64,000 nt of DNA from Strongylocentrotus purpuratus (taxonomy: Eukaryota; Echinodermata; Echinoidea; Camarodonta; Strongylocentrotidae): NCBI RefSeq assembly GCF_000002235.5, contig NW_022145609.1, positions 11,624,328 through 11,688,327 of the forward strand. The letters are read 5' to 3'. Below are positions 12,201-22,901 of the stretch, in pieces. The notes under the pieces are model-generated. The model made no database searches and was not told the DNA's origin. It saw nothing but the letters and a program-made list of their open reading frames with translations. The stretch's first letter is position 1; every line of letters begins with the position of its first letter. Position numbers and translations under genes: made by a program.

Positions 12201-12829
12201 AGCTTTTCCTTGGTGACTGTCGACAATAAAGGACATTTTCTCCGGCGACAAAACGCTCCTGGATTCAAGTCGCCAAAGATGTGGTGTATGATAGAGCTTA
12301 ATTGTGATGTGATTGGGAAGATGTATTTTGTGGTCCATAGAAGGTCCATAAGTAAGAATTTGGTTAGTGGTAGAAATTGAACGCAGAGTAATAGTTGCCT
12401 TAACAAGTTATATCAACTACATCACTGTTATTGCCGATTGATGTCATTTTATATTGATACATGTATAAAGACAGACAGCTAGTTCGATTGCCACCTGTAT
12501 AGCTAATGTTTCTTTATGTCATCGAAACATTTTGAAATTAAATGTTCACCTAAATTGAAAGTAAATTCATTCATTCGCAATTTCATCATCTCTCACATCC
12601 TAGTGACCGATTCCGAACGATGGTCAACGTCGAGGGCGACTCATTCGGTGCCGCAATCGTCGCCAAGCTGTCCAAGAAAGACCTCGCAAAATCAGACGCG
12701 ATCGATGCTCTCGAGAACGGCGAAGTCACATTTAACGGAAAGAAAATGGCAGACAGGAAAGACAGCGATCTGCATGCGTACACCAATGGCACATATGCAC
12801 ACCACGATGAAGACAACACTCCGCTTTAA
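1..12829 (+). CDS. SLC1A-like: Excitatory amino acid transporter (SLC1 family), 3' part, seven exons
   Basis: Joined exons are 1-121, 6456-6498, 7826-9042, 9607-9840, 10595-10789, 11809-11943 and 12604-12829; every junction is GT-AG and stays in frame. SLC1 proteins couple uptake of glutamate or aspartate to Na+, H+ and K+ gradients at the plasma membrane. Visible family landmarks are NMFPEN after TM3, [13 protein letters not shown] in the next transmembrane segment, the HP1 serine motif [15 protein letters not shown] in TM7, [11 protein letters not shown] in HP2 and DRFRT in TM8. The second Arg of DRFRT matches the Arg that binds the acidic side chain (R447 in EAAT3), which favours an acidic substrate. 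The N-terminus (TM1 to most of TM3) lies before the window. The loop before TM4c is hugely expanded (separate entry). The C-terminal tail of about 60 residues is Asp/Lys/His-rich and ends DNTPL. The family is certain; the paralogue is not. Confidence 0.96.
640..716. repeat. GAT trinucleotide microsatellite
   Basis: Nearly pure GAT/GATGAT run with short interruptions. It gives a spurious poly-His reading frame on the minus strand. It lies inside an EAAT intron. Confidence 0.95.
3089..3318. repeat. TAG/TTG trinucleotide microsatellite
   Basis: A run of about 230 bases of TAG units passing into TTG units and interrupted twice. It produces long low-complexity Val/Ser/Cys frames on both strands, which are not genes. 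Confidence 0.95.
3834..4110 (+). repeat. tRNA-derived SINE, full head and body
   Basis: The head (about 3838-3910) has an A-box-like TGGTTTAGAAG and a B-box-like GTTCGAATC at tRNA spacing, as in RNA polymerase III SINE promoters. The body that follows (containing ACATTTGCCACACTCA and AATGGGTACC) matches, in reverse complement, the sequence at 9842-10085. The two loci therefore carry the same SINE family in opposite orientations. The head diverges from a functional tRNA and is not called as one. Confidence 0.75.
6456..6498 (+). CDS. SLC1A-like: EAAT exon: NMFPEN motif
   Basis: A 43-base exon between a TTACAG acceptor and a GTAATT donor. It encodes [14 protein letters not shown], the very conserved segment that opens the large extracellular loop in EAATs. 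It joins a split Leu codon upstream and ends in phase 0. Confidence 0.93.
6499..7825 (+). other. EAAT intron with GATT repeat
   Basis: Intron of 1.3 kb. Its main feature is a degenerate GATT/GATG tandem repeat at about 7195-7435. No exon was seen. Confidence 0.75.
7195..7435. repeat. Degenerate GATT tetranucleotide repeat
   Basis: Around 240 bases of GATT, GATG and GATA units in an EAAT intron. Confidence 0.95.
7826..9042 (+). CDS. SLC1A-like: EAAT giant loop exon plus TM4c/TM5 region
   Basis: One 1,217-base open exon between TTTTCAG and GTAAGAGG. It starts with FKTAGIKT, continues as about 350 Cys-free residues, and ends with [13 protein letters not shown] and [12 protein letters not shown], typical EAAT membrane sequence. 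Because the loop and membrane segments share one uninterrupted exon and frame, the insertion is part of the protein rather than a retained intron. The loop is rich in Met, Asp, Leu and Thr, has six sequons (NLT, NGT, NMT, NVS, NAT, NTT), and repeats an amphipathic pattern about every 33 residues. Vertebrate EAATs have roughly 55-75 residues here, also glycosylated. The function of the expansion is unknown. Confidence 0.95.
9043..9606 (+). other. EAAT intron, no other feature
   Basis: A 564-base T-rich intron between a GTAAGA donor and a CTCTCGCAG acceptor. Nothing else was recognised. Confidence 0.8.
9607..9840 (+). CDS. SLC1A-like: EAAT exon: TM5-TM6 to start of HP1
   Basis: Encodes [13 protein letters not shown], a hydrophobic membrane segment, then a Lys-Asn-Pro-Tyr loop and [12 protein letters not shown]. 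It ends with AG of a split Ser codon before GTAATA. The start of the HP1 substrate-gate hairpin is encoded here. Confidence 0.95.
9842..10085 (-). repeat. SINE copy, head-truncated, with TTA tail
   Basis: On the minus strand this reads as the body of the SINE at 3834-4110, followed by GCGCTATACAAGAACTG and a TTATTA tail. It lacks the tRNA-like head, so it is a 5'-truncated copy. It starts one base past the exon boundary, so the TAATAATAATAATA tail lies right beside the EAAT donor site. Confidence 0.7.
10595..10789 (+). CDS. SLC1A-like: EAAT exon: HP1 and TM7
   Basis: Starts by completing Ser, giving [19 protein letters not shown], and continues with [18 protein letters not shown] and [14 protein letters not shown] is the sodium and substrate binding motif of TM7. 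It ends with AG of a split Ser codon before GTAAGA. Confidence 0.96.
10801..10948. mobile_element. 148-bp MITE in EAAT intron, copy 1
   Basis: Begins GGGCCCTGTTTCATAAAA and ends with an imperfect inverse, CTTTGTGAAACGGGTCCC. The interior (ACTTGTCATCAGTGACAAA) matches a second element of exactly the same length at 23564-23711 in the SCP2 intron. No clear target-site duplication, so the superfamily is not assigned. Confidence 0.75.
11407..11562. mobile_element. 156-bp hAT-type MITE with 8-bp target duplication
   Basis: Inverted ends CAGAGCCATCTATACACAG and CTGTGTATAGGTGGCTCTG, extended by further pairing at GTTTGGCCAAC. It is flanked by perfect 8-base duplications ATGGAAAA at 11399-11406 and 11563-11570. 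An 8-base duplication and a CAG start are hallmarks of hAT elements. It is too short to encode a transposase. Confidence 0.88.
11809..11943 (+). CDS. SLC1A-like: EAAT exon: HP2 gate
   Basis: Encodes [35 protein letters not shown] and the start of VDFIL. This is the HP2 hairpin, the extracellular gate of SLC1 transporters. Phases match both neighbours. Confidence 0.96.
11944..12603 (+). other. EAAT intron, no other feature
   Basis: A 660-base intron; small open frames on both strands show no protein similarity I recognise. Confidence 0.75.
12604..12829 (+). CDS. SLC1A-like: EAAT last exon: TM8 and C-terminal tail
   Basis: Completes Leu, then [19 protein letters not shown] and a hydrophilic tail ending HHDEDNTPL before TAA. 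The substrate-contact Arg, and the Asp-Arg before it, are retained. NVEGD is the form seen in vertebrate ASCT1/2, whereas vertebrate EAATs have NVLGD or NVVGD. Confidence 0.95.
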
Positions 12830-13289
12830 ATCTGTTCAAGTAACAGCCACTTTTTTTGCTGTTGTTGATCAACTTTATTAAGAAGGGGGCTTCGCATAAC
12901 ATCGGACACAACGTTGGTCATATTTTCATATTTGTGTTAAAAAAAATAATGCCTAATTTAACAATGGAACGTTCGCGCACATTTTGTTCGGAAATGGAAC
13001 GGAACATGGAAAAGGATATGGACTGGAAATTGGATATTATTTTTTTACCTCGAGTATTGATATATTACTCAATATGATTGCTCAAAAGATGCAATGCACA
13101 CCCGATGCAAACAGTACACATATTGGCTCATGTGGAGATTTGGTGCTTTTCTTTCCTTTCTCTCTCACCGGTTACAATTAGCAATTAGAACTATGGGAAC
13201 TGGAAGGCTGTTATGTAGCTTACTCATAGATCAAAATTCACTTTTTTGAAAATCCATTTCTATACATATCTTTCCCCCTAAATGTTTCA

Positions 13290-13300
13290 AAACGTCTCTC

Positions 13301-13342
<42 letters not shown>

Positions 13343-13427
13343 ACTGTGTGTCACTCTCGTTTTTTCTTTCTCTCTCTTACTCTCTCTCTCCTCTCCCCCT
13401 CTCTCCCTCTCCCCCTCTCCCCCTCTC

Positions 13428-13484
<57 letters not shown>

Positions 13485-13485
13485 T
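13290..13485. repeat. CT dinucleotide microsatellite
   Basis: Two CT blocks (about 13297-13337 and 13375-13482) with CCCCTCT interruptions, in the presumed EAAT 3' UTR or just beyond. Confidence 0.95.
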
Positions 13486-13817
13486 TTCTATTTTGTTCTC
13501 TCTCTGTGCCTATCTCCCTTTCTCATTCACTGTGGGTTTCTTCTTTTCACATTGCTTTTGTTCTCCCCTCAGAGTTGTCTGTCTGCAATATCTTGTCGAA
13601 GTTTTAATGTTATGATGATTCAATACCAAAACATCATTTCCATTTAGTTGACAAAAAATTCTGAGGAGCCAATATCAGTTTTAAAGCTTTAAGGAGTTCT
13701 GTTATCTTGAGTGAAAGACAACATCCTACCATTATCTCACATGATATGGGTACCAATGATATCTCATTATTATACGAGGCTGAATATTCATTTGCTTAGC
13801 CTTATGTGTCATGCAAG

Positions 13818-14101
13818 AATAAAGATTGATATATTCTGCAATGCCCACAACAACGATTTACATTTCGAAATATGGATATCTAGTGGTTTTGGGACGAAAT
13901 ATTAATTAATCCCAGCTCGTAAGGAATGCATTGTATATCATAGAGAACAAACTGTCAAAGAGATTGATATATTTAGCATGAAATGTCTCCTGTTCAGTGA
14001 TAATCATCAAATTCTGTCATTTTCACATTAACTTGAACTCTGTCATTTTGTCTGTAAAGCACTGTATATCGTTTATTATCTGTAAGAGCGCTATAAATAA
14101 A
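13818..14101 (+). other. Candidate polyadenylation signals for the EAAT gene
   Basis: AATAAA hexamers occur at 13818-13823 and 14096-14101, about 1.0 and 1.27 kb after the EAAT stop codon. The second lies in AAGAGCGCTATAAATAAACG, which resembles the 3' tails of LINE/SINE repeats in this window, so it may be repeat-derived. Which one is used cannot be told from sequence. Confidence 0.35.
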
Positions 14102-17100
14102 CGAATGTACATGTATCATTATTATAATTGTCGTCGTTTAGTTAAATATAATAATTTACATCTTCCACTCCCCTTTTAAGGATATTGGGACATGTGAGGA
14201 TGCAAAAGCTATGTTAGACTTTTTATATGCTTTTACGGTGACCAAATTGTAGGAATATAGATGACGTTACCAGTGAGGAGATTGTGCACAATGTTTGTGA
14301 GGGTTTTAATCTGATGACCAGAATTTAGATCCATTTTGTTTTATATCAGCTTTATAGCTTGAGGCAATTTCGCATTAACTCTTTGTACGCCAGAAACAGA
14401 TAAATAAGGGTTGTCAAATATTCTCTAATCTCTCTTTGATTGAGAAGTCGTTACAGTCGAAACACAAAGTCGTGCATGTTATTTTGTGCAACTGTTTGTG
14501 TGTTCTTAACAATGTTTCTTCCAGATATTCAAATCAAAACAGTATTACTGATTAGGTGAAGAGAAAATAGCAAAATATCGATCAGAATGGGGACGTAAAT
14601 TAACTGATAACAAGGAGAGAACGACATTTTCAGAAAACGGTGCATTGGTAACGATTTATTCGTTTCTTTAGATAACTGGGTTGTTTAATTTACATAAGCG
14701 GTATTTGAGGTGTTGCAATTTTTACAGTTCACGAATAGTATTAATCTTCACTTGAACTTCAACTATTGTGTCTTATGTCACTTGCCCGTAACACCCCCAA
14801 ACTAGGACTTTTATATTGCACTGTATTATATCAACAAACATAAAAACGAAATCCTATTTACTCTGCGTTTGACGATCATCTTGAAAATGCGACTACTATA
14901 TTAGATAAGATGACATCGACAAAAATTGACCGTATAAAACCCTGTCCAAGGGTCACCATTGTTACGTTACAGTGACTTCTTACAATGGGAGAGAAAAATA
15001 GGCAGTATATATATATATATATAATACACCCACGAGTGGACCCCTTGTATTAATGAGCTTCAAGTGAATGGAATATTTTATTGTGTTATCAGTAAATTCG
15101 TTCTGATAGTGCATATATTCATAAAAGCTTGTTTGAATGTGTTATGATGATCGCAGTGAAACGTGACATCATTTCCATTAATGTTTATTCTTTTGAAAGT
15201 TATATGTGAATGCCCTAATTTGCTCACAGCAGACGGGGTAAAATGTTTTGTTCTTCTGATGAAATTTAAGGTTAGGGTCTAGTTTTGGCTTATTTAATTA
15301 AACTTTACATTACATGATCAAATTGATTACTTTTTCAGATAATAATGGAAATGGTATAATGGAAATCTTGCCTAGTCACGAATTCAATATTTGTTGTATT
15401 ATTAAGAACTTGAATTACCTCCAAGGTGTGGTATGTGTGTTTAGGAAATGAATGTTACATAGAATTTATTGAATATAAAAGTAAATGAAAATGGTTGTAA
15501 GGAGCTGGATCAAGGAAAGCAAAGAAACAAAACAAAAGTTTTGCAGTATCAACTCAGCTTCACAGCTTATCATTTTTTAATGGATTTTGTCCAGTCATAG
15601 GACATCAACTTTTTGTGAAGAACGGCACAATATATATATATATATATATTCTGTAAATATGTTGAATAGTACTATTCTCATGTATATACTTATATTATCA
15701 CTTATGTTGCAGTATGTACCCCCATCGAAATTCTATAAACTTTTCTTTCTTCTTAAGTACAGTTTAATGCAAGTATTAAAATATCATTTATCCAACATTT
15801 AGAACGTAACATGATAAGGTAAAACGCCACATGTAAAAAACCCAGTTAACCGACGGCCCTCGGACCGAAAGTGTCGACCTTTTGGACCAAAAGGACCGAC
15901 ATTGTCAGTCTCAGGCGCGTACGCAAACGGAGGGGGCAAAAAAGTGTCCCCCCCCCCCCCCTCCCCAAGCCACTGAACGAAATAATTTGGCAATTTCCGG
16001 GACAACATTTTTTTTTTTTGCTCTTACCCCCCCTCCCCCCGCAATTTTCAAATTTTAAAACAATCCCCTTGAAAATAAATCCTGCGTATGCCACTGGTCA
16101 GTCTCATGGGCTGCCGGTCTTGTGTGCTGTCGGTCAACTTGAATGTCTCGGTGTAACTGAGAAGAATCGTACCAATTTTGGACCAAAACATTTTCATTAC
16201 GCTTACTGGATAGTTTAGTTGTATCACGTTCGATTTCAATGAGTTCCGATTATCTCGGCTTTTAAAAACAAACTAATTTAGAATTTTAGTTGCTTGCTGG
16301 CAGTCTAGAGAGATATTCTTTTCACAGTTTTTCGCATGAAAAATACTGAAATTCCAAGAGTCTGTTTTTGTTAAGCTTTAACATGTAGTTTTAAAAAAAT
16401 TATGAGCTCCGATTTCGCACAAAAATACATGTTTTGTGGTAGGAGTCACGTGGTGTCTGCCTTCATCGGGAGCTACATTCTTTCATGTTATATTCCTTGT
16501 AAAAATGTGTATACAAAAGTAAATAAATAATTATGTGAAAAAAGAGTACGATGCGTCAGGTCCTAGCTCCATAATGATATAAAGAATGCAGCGATGTGGC
16601 CATTCATGATGATGATGATGATGATGATGTTGGTGGCGATGATGATAGTGATGATGAAGAAAAAGAAGAAGAAGAAGAAAGAGAAAAGAAGAAGAAGAAG
16701 GAGGAGAAGAAGATGATGGTAATGATAATGATGATAATGATGATGATGATGTGAGTGTGGCTGTATTGATTGATCTTGATCATGAGATAGTGATGGTGGA
16801 AAAAATGGTTGTCCTTACAGTGATGAGTGCGAAGTGTAACAAAAGGAGCCGAAAACAAACGAAAACAATATCAGGTGTATTTTCACAGTGGATTTGGACA
16901 TTTTTGTCACATGCTGAGCAACTTTGAGTTGATACCGACTAGTTCCTGCTTTAGAATTATTTCCATCACTAAACTGAATGAAAACAAAATATATGATGTA
17001 TGATGAGGAGGAGAGAGATGAAATATTCAACATTATATAGAACACAGGACCATATACTTCATTGACAGTGAACTTATTATAACTAAACCGCAGTACAGCA

Positions 17101-18971
17101 TTACCTATAATACCCAGTCATCAACTAGTATTGAACTGTGATGTAAAACTCCTATCCCATACACATAATAATAATATTACTTGTTTCATCCGCCATAATC
17201 GGACGGTTTATTGGTGCCAGGAAGAGCAGCTATCATAAAACAAATAAAACTGGAATAAAAGCAAATATTTAAATTTAAAGGTCAATCCCTGTGGGACAAA
17301 ATGAATAATTACAAACTGGACAGCTACCTTCTATCGCCGGGGGTATGTAGGGTTCAAGATTAACCTGTCGGCAAATTTGTTAATTTTCGTTTTGTCTACA
17401 TATCGAACAAAATGATGACTTTTTGCATTGTTTCGCTTGCATGCTTGGAAGACTTTCGACTGATTGTAGGTAAATTTCGTGCGAAATTATCTCCCCCATA
17501 GAAGATGACACAGTATAGATGGGGCATCTAAACCCCCCCCCCTCCCCCTTTATGAATAAAGTGTTGGAAAAAATCTCGGGTGATATTCGTTTTGTAATAT
17601 TGACATGACAAATAGTCATAATTCACTTAGACCTTGGTCGAGTCTCAATTTTGAGGGGGTACTCAAAAAATACAAGTTATAAAACAATGAAAAACATGTA
17701 ATCATGGACGAGACTGCATGAACATATTATTATTATAGGGACGCAATTATGTGCATGTAACATCTTGTCAATTTACTTCCCTATTTGCATGATGTTTTTC
17801 TGTTTTTTTAAAAATATTTTCCTGTGTGAAAAATGAATGTCTCCTTGTTCAAAGTTATAAAACAACTACTTTCGAATCCTAATCATATTAAAGAAATAAT
17901 TGAAATTCAAAGCATTTCAAAAAAATCTCTTATTTGTATCAGACCTTGTTCTTCCAATCCACAAAAATATTTTAAACTGTACCTTGTCTTTTGGTGCATA
18001 TTCAGTTACTGTATCCTAACAATAACATTTCGATTAGTTACAGCAACTTTTGCACCGTCAAACTCGTAAGTTTATCGACACAGGCAAACCATGTCAATTA
18101 GTAAGCTTGAAATATTTAGTTTCATGATCCTAAGATTGAATAAAACGATACTCATGTGACCTCAATAAACACAGCAACCTTCTTACGGAATCAGAAAGTA
18201 GGCCGTCAGATTAATAGTTCAATTGCCTTTGAACATGTATCACCTACATATCTATACAACAAGATAATATCCATTAATCATCATGTTTTGAAATGATAAC
18301 AGATATATTTGTCTATATTATTATGTTTTGTTATCAAAATGGGTTTGTTTGCAAGTGCTTGAAAGAGCAAGTGTCTACCCATTAGAAGTGCGATGTATCT
18401 GAAATTTATCTTTGCAAATTACATGACTGACTCTTCAAATTAAATGATGTACTTATCACTGATAATTAAGTGTGTTTGGAAGTGTTTGCAAGAGCCTTCA
18501 ACTAAGATGGTGTGAGATAAATCCAATAAAACATATACTTTCATCGTAAAACATCGTATTGTGGGATGTAACGCCATTGATGTTATGTTGTTGTTATGTT
18601 TTAAAATCTGTATAATTGTGTACATTGTTTGTAACACATCTGTCCCAGTGAACAACGAATTCCCATTTTTATGGACAATAAATCAATTCCAAAAACAATA
18701 TTCAAAACAAAATCAATACACAACCCATGAAAGATAAGATTATAACAGTTACATATTACATAATCCGAATATGATTTCAAAAGTCAAAACAATGGGATAT
18801 TGAAATCGCCCTTGATTTGATTTCTTGAAAGTCTTTATGATCCTGTTCAAGGTATTATGTTACAACAATTAGGAGGTGGAAGTGGTTGTGGTCGTTCGTT
18901 CATGTTAATCTGTATCAAAGTGGTTCAAATGATAAGAAAACTTGTATGGAATAGTATAACCAGTGATATGG

Positions 18972-19002
<31 letters not shown>

Positions 19003-19875
19003 CACGGACCATGTTCCCCTTCACCCCATCTAATCTAGGCCATTTCAATGGGGAATTTTGTAGAGTCCAATATCTTATTGGCATTGTCACGGGCGCTGGT
19101 ATGATTGGCAATTTCTGTATATGCAGTAGATAAGGAAAAGACTGGACAAGGAGTTACTCCTTGACTGGAGTAGTGGCAATTAAGTTGTATGTAAAATTGA
19201 ATAGGAACGTTTGAGGCCGAGGTTTGAAAGTAGACTGCCGAATGGCGCAAGAGGGAAAGAAAGGGGGAAACAAGAAACAGGGAGGAAGCAACGTCAAAAC
19301 TTTAAATCATCATAAGGAAAACCGCGTCATAACTATACGAGGCTTTAATTAAGAAGACATTAAGAAGCCAGAACGAACATATATTGGATGAATTACTTAT
19401 TTTTCTTAACATGTATTTATCTGTCTGTCAAAGATTACATGCACATGATGAAATTGGTCACACTGAACTAGATATATAACCAGTGTAATGTCATTATGTC
19501 GTTAGTTAAATACCATAAATAGGCCCTAAGTAAAATAGATACAATAAAAATAGATGCTTGACGTAAAGGTAATTACTCGACTACATGTAATGTTTTCCCT
19601 TGACTGAAGTTTGGACCGACGTACATCAATAAAGATATCTTAATTCTAATCTCTGGAGGGAAGAAACAAAAATAGTTCATTCTCCGATAAGGTTGGGAAA
19701 AGCAAACATATGGCACCTTGTTTCGATATGAACCTGATATTATATTCATAAACTATATGTGTATGGCATAGAGCCAATGAAATCATTAACAGGCGTTGGT
19801 AATATTAATATTAATGGTAAACTGTAATTGCTCATAAAGATTACTCAACTTATTACACATATAAATATTCCCATC
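14102..19875. other. Intergenic region, no gene recognised
   Basis: AT-rich DNA between the EAAT gene and the minus-strand SCP2 gene. It contains AT dinucleotide runs near 15006 and 15632, a C-rich and T-rich repeat fragment at about 15830-16110, GAT and GAA repeats at 16606-16740, and a GT/G run near 18972. All open frames are short and low in complexity. Confidence 0.65.
16606..16752. repeat. GAT and GAA mixed trinucleotide repeat
   Basis: GAT run at 16606-16650, GAA/GGA run at about 16655-16712, then more GAT. Strongly purine-biased on the plus strand. Confidence 0.92.
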
Positions 19876-19884
19876 GTTGACCTT

Positions 19885-19917
19885 GGTCTCCCCTCCCCTT
19901 CTCTGTCTCTGTCTGTC

Positions 19918-19956
<39 letters not shown>

Positions 19957-20105
19957 ATATATAATCTCTTTCTGCCCCCTTCCTCTCCCACTCCTTTTAC
20001 CCCCTCCCCTATCTTTCTCTGTCTCTCTCTCTCTCTCTTTCTTTCTTTCTCTCCTTCTCTCCTCCACTTCACTATCCCTCTACATTCTCACTCTATCTCT
20101 CTTTG
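19885..20105. repeat. GTCT/CT microsatellite region
   Basis: Pyrimidine-rich tract of GTCT and CT units with TTTC interruptions. Spurious Ser/Leu and Arg/Glu frames arise from it on both strands. Confidence 0.93.
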
Positions 20106-20696
20106 ACAGTTATGTAAAACAATCACGTGTGAATTAAGCCCACTGTACAGGCGCTGATCATGCAAGGGCAAAGTTGATGCTCAACGCATTTCTCAAACAA
20201 ACTATTTGTGAGGACTCCGATTCAACGATTTTCATCTTCTTAGGCCAACATAGAGGGAGAACTACATTTTTAATATGAAGATTAAATTGATTCTCAAACA
20301 TTTCAATCTTTCTAGTTTTTGCAACATCTCCTCATTCATTTCTACAAATTCTCCGTCTTAAAAAATAAACGCGCCTAGGTGCCTATTTTCAATTAGTTCG
20401 ATCTCAAATGTTATATCTAAACCAACAAGAAGGTGACTTAATCTTAATTAACAACATGACGTAATTCTAGAAATACATTAAAAATTAATCTTTCATTCTC
20501 AGTGGGGGATCGGGGGGCACATGGAGAATTTCTCCCTCTCTCTCTCTCTCCGGGCCAAACGGCTGGGGAAAGGGAAGAAAGAAAAGGATGGTCAAGGGTT
20601 GGTTACCTTCTTTCTTTTTTTGCCGTTTTGTTTCGTAACCTAAAACGGCACGCCAAATACGTGAAGGCTTTTTTTTGTTTTGTTACAGGCCAATAT

Positions 20697-20759
20697 AAAA
20701 CTCTCTCTCTAACACATCCCAACCCTCTCTCTCGAACACCCCCTTCCTCCCCCCCCCCC

Positions 20760-20800
<41 letters not shown>

Positions 20801-20825
20801 CTCTTTCACTGTCTCCCTCTCTTGA
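20697..20825. repeat. CT repeat with long C homopolymer
   Basis: CT blocks flank a run of about 20 C (20750-20770). Such runs are prone to assembly length error. Confidence 0.92.
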
Positions 20826-22805
20826 CACACCATTGTTATGTTTTGGTCACCTAAAAACGCAGCAAGAATTTGACAGACTTCAACATCCATGTAATATAAT
20901 AGATATATTTCTTTCATTTTTTATTCATTGCTCAGTACAAAATCGGTCTGTACCACAAATGGTTATACAAAGCACATTATTTCAATAGACATTCAACATG
21001 AATATGTTACATAAATTAATAGATAATAGCACAAAGTGCATATAGTATGATGAAATAATAGGTTTTCATGATAAAATATGCAATTATAATGAATTGTGAT
21101 GAATAATATCAACTCTGTGTGGATCAGGAAAGTTGTTTTTCGTCTTGTAAATTCTCTTTAAAAATTGTCATTATTAACACCATGTGTTATCATAACCAAA
21201 TTTCTGCATTAACATATATGCTTCAAGTACTTTTAAAATTTCATTCTATTTTGAAAAAAGAGTATCACATAGTATAATAATACATATTTTCCAAGGAATA
21301 GCTCCTTCATCAACACGTACATGTAAATCAATTATATTCCACAACTTAGATACATTCCAATAGTTCATACACAAATTTATTTTGATCATGATGGTGATGC
21401 AAATATACATATCTCACCTGATGTTAAAAAGTTAACGAAGCAAAGTTATGAAACATTTTGCGATCAGTACATGCATCCCAAATAGACACTTCACCAGGTG
21501 AAATGACGTTATATCTTACATGAGACATCATTCAAAATGATTGCAACTAGAGGAATATTCTGAAACATTAAAAACCACAGAAAAAAGTTTAATATTGCAA
21601 AAGAATTTTTCATATTGTTCAATTTTCATCATCTCTTCACCTCTTCTTTTGCTTAATATATTACCAGTACACCACTTTGAAACCAACAAAGGAAAATGTT
21701 TGTGGTAATTTGATTTACTCGTTATAAGCCACACAAATAATCTCTCGGTGCCACATTGTATATATCATCGGATACATCATACCAAATGCTTCAGTTTGTT
21801 TTACCATTTCCAAAAATGAATATGTACCTGTGCATAACGAGTTGTCATGAAGATCATCAAGACCAGAAATGGGTAATTCTGCAAAGCCATTGTGTTACGC
21901 AAACCATCCTTTGTTTAATCGTTGCATGGTGTTTGTGCAAAATTGCAAGTATGGCAAACTAGTGACGCAGAGGGGCGAAGAAATCCACCGAAGTGTTAAT
22001 GGAAGCACTCTCTCTATTATTATTTTGATTATATACATGCCACCTGCAGTGAAGAGTTTTCACTCCAGCATACACGTCCATAAACCTTTCATTCAGAGGG
22101 ATGAGGGTCGATTCCGAGCAAAGGTGTCACAATGATCATTCATATGTAGTGGCATTTTTACACTACAAAAAGTACCATTATTTCACATACATACTGCATA
22201 ATGTCACCTAATTTCATGATGCAGACAGCTTTGTACACTCTGGCAAATTACATGTACCACATTGGTAATTGTAAATTCAATCAAATAACAAAAAGAAGCA
22301 TGGGTACAGTTAGCTAACATTGATATCAGTGAGTTTGCATATCTCTCTGTACATAGAAATATCCTTCTAAATGTTCATCACACATGAGACAACAATCATG
22401 ACTACAGCACTGGAATATCTACTGCAGGATGTGCATGTACCATATTCTCGATTTTGGTGTATTTTTGTTGCAAGTTCAATATAAGAAGGTGTCCCGTGAC
22501 TCAATGGACATCTAATTGATGAAATTATCAATTTTCTCACAATGTCTTGAACTGATTCTTTAATTGCCATCTTACACGAGACACCGATGAATGACACTGT
22601 TTAGATGATTCTTTGTTCAAATATATTTTCAAATTTCAAGGAAAGATATCATATCCCTCAAGGGACATTCCGTGATGGAAGGATGTATGCTAAGTAAGTC
22701 TCCAAATTACAATACGAATAAAAGATCAGTATCATGTGACTCGATGGACATCTGAACTTGTGATGGAAGGAATGATATTCTTACGGGGGTCTTGAACCCC
22801 GATCT
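20826..22805 (-). other. Probable 3' UTR of the SCP2 gene and flank
   Basis: About 2 kb downstream (on the minus strand) of the SCP2 stop codon with no recognisable coding exon. An AATAAA on the minus strand at 20920-20925 could end the transcript, but this is a guess from the hexamer only. Confidence 0.35.
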
Positions 22806-22901
22806 CTATAATTTAGCCTTTGGTGCAGCTGGTTTGAGCTGCTGGAGCTTCATGGCCAGTCCCATGTTACCGGTGATCTTGAGTTTCCCAGAGAAGAAGG
22901 C
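22806..22901 (-). CDS. SCP2: SCP2 last exon with AKL peroxisomal signal
   Basis: A 96-base exon after a CTCACTCAG acceptor, encoding [19 protein letters not shown] and a Lys/Pro/Ala tail ending AKL-stop. It begins in phase 0. Confidence 0.94.
   Translation of the reverse strand, partial: AFFSGKLKITGNMGLAMKLQQLKPAAPKAKL

Noticed and set aside
13238..13647. Arg/Glu and Ser/Leu frames near 13.3 kb, and similar ones near 20 kb
   Set aside because: Both are CT-repeat translations.
15830..16110. Frames with Gly/Lys-rich and Pro-rich content near 15.9 kb
   Set aside because: They result from C-runs and a T-run in a decayed interspersed repeat, with no coherent protein.
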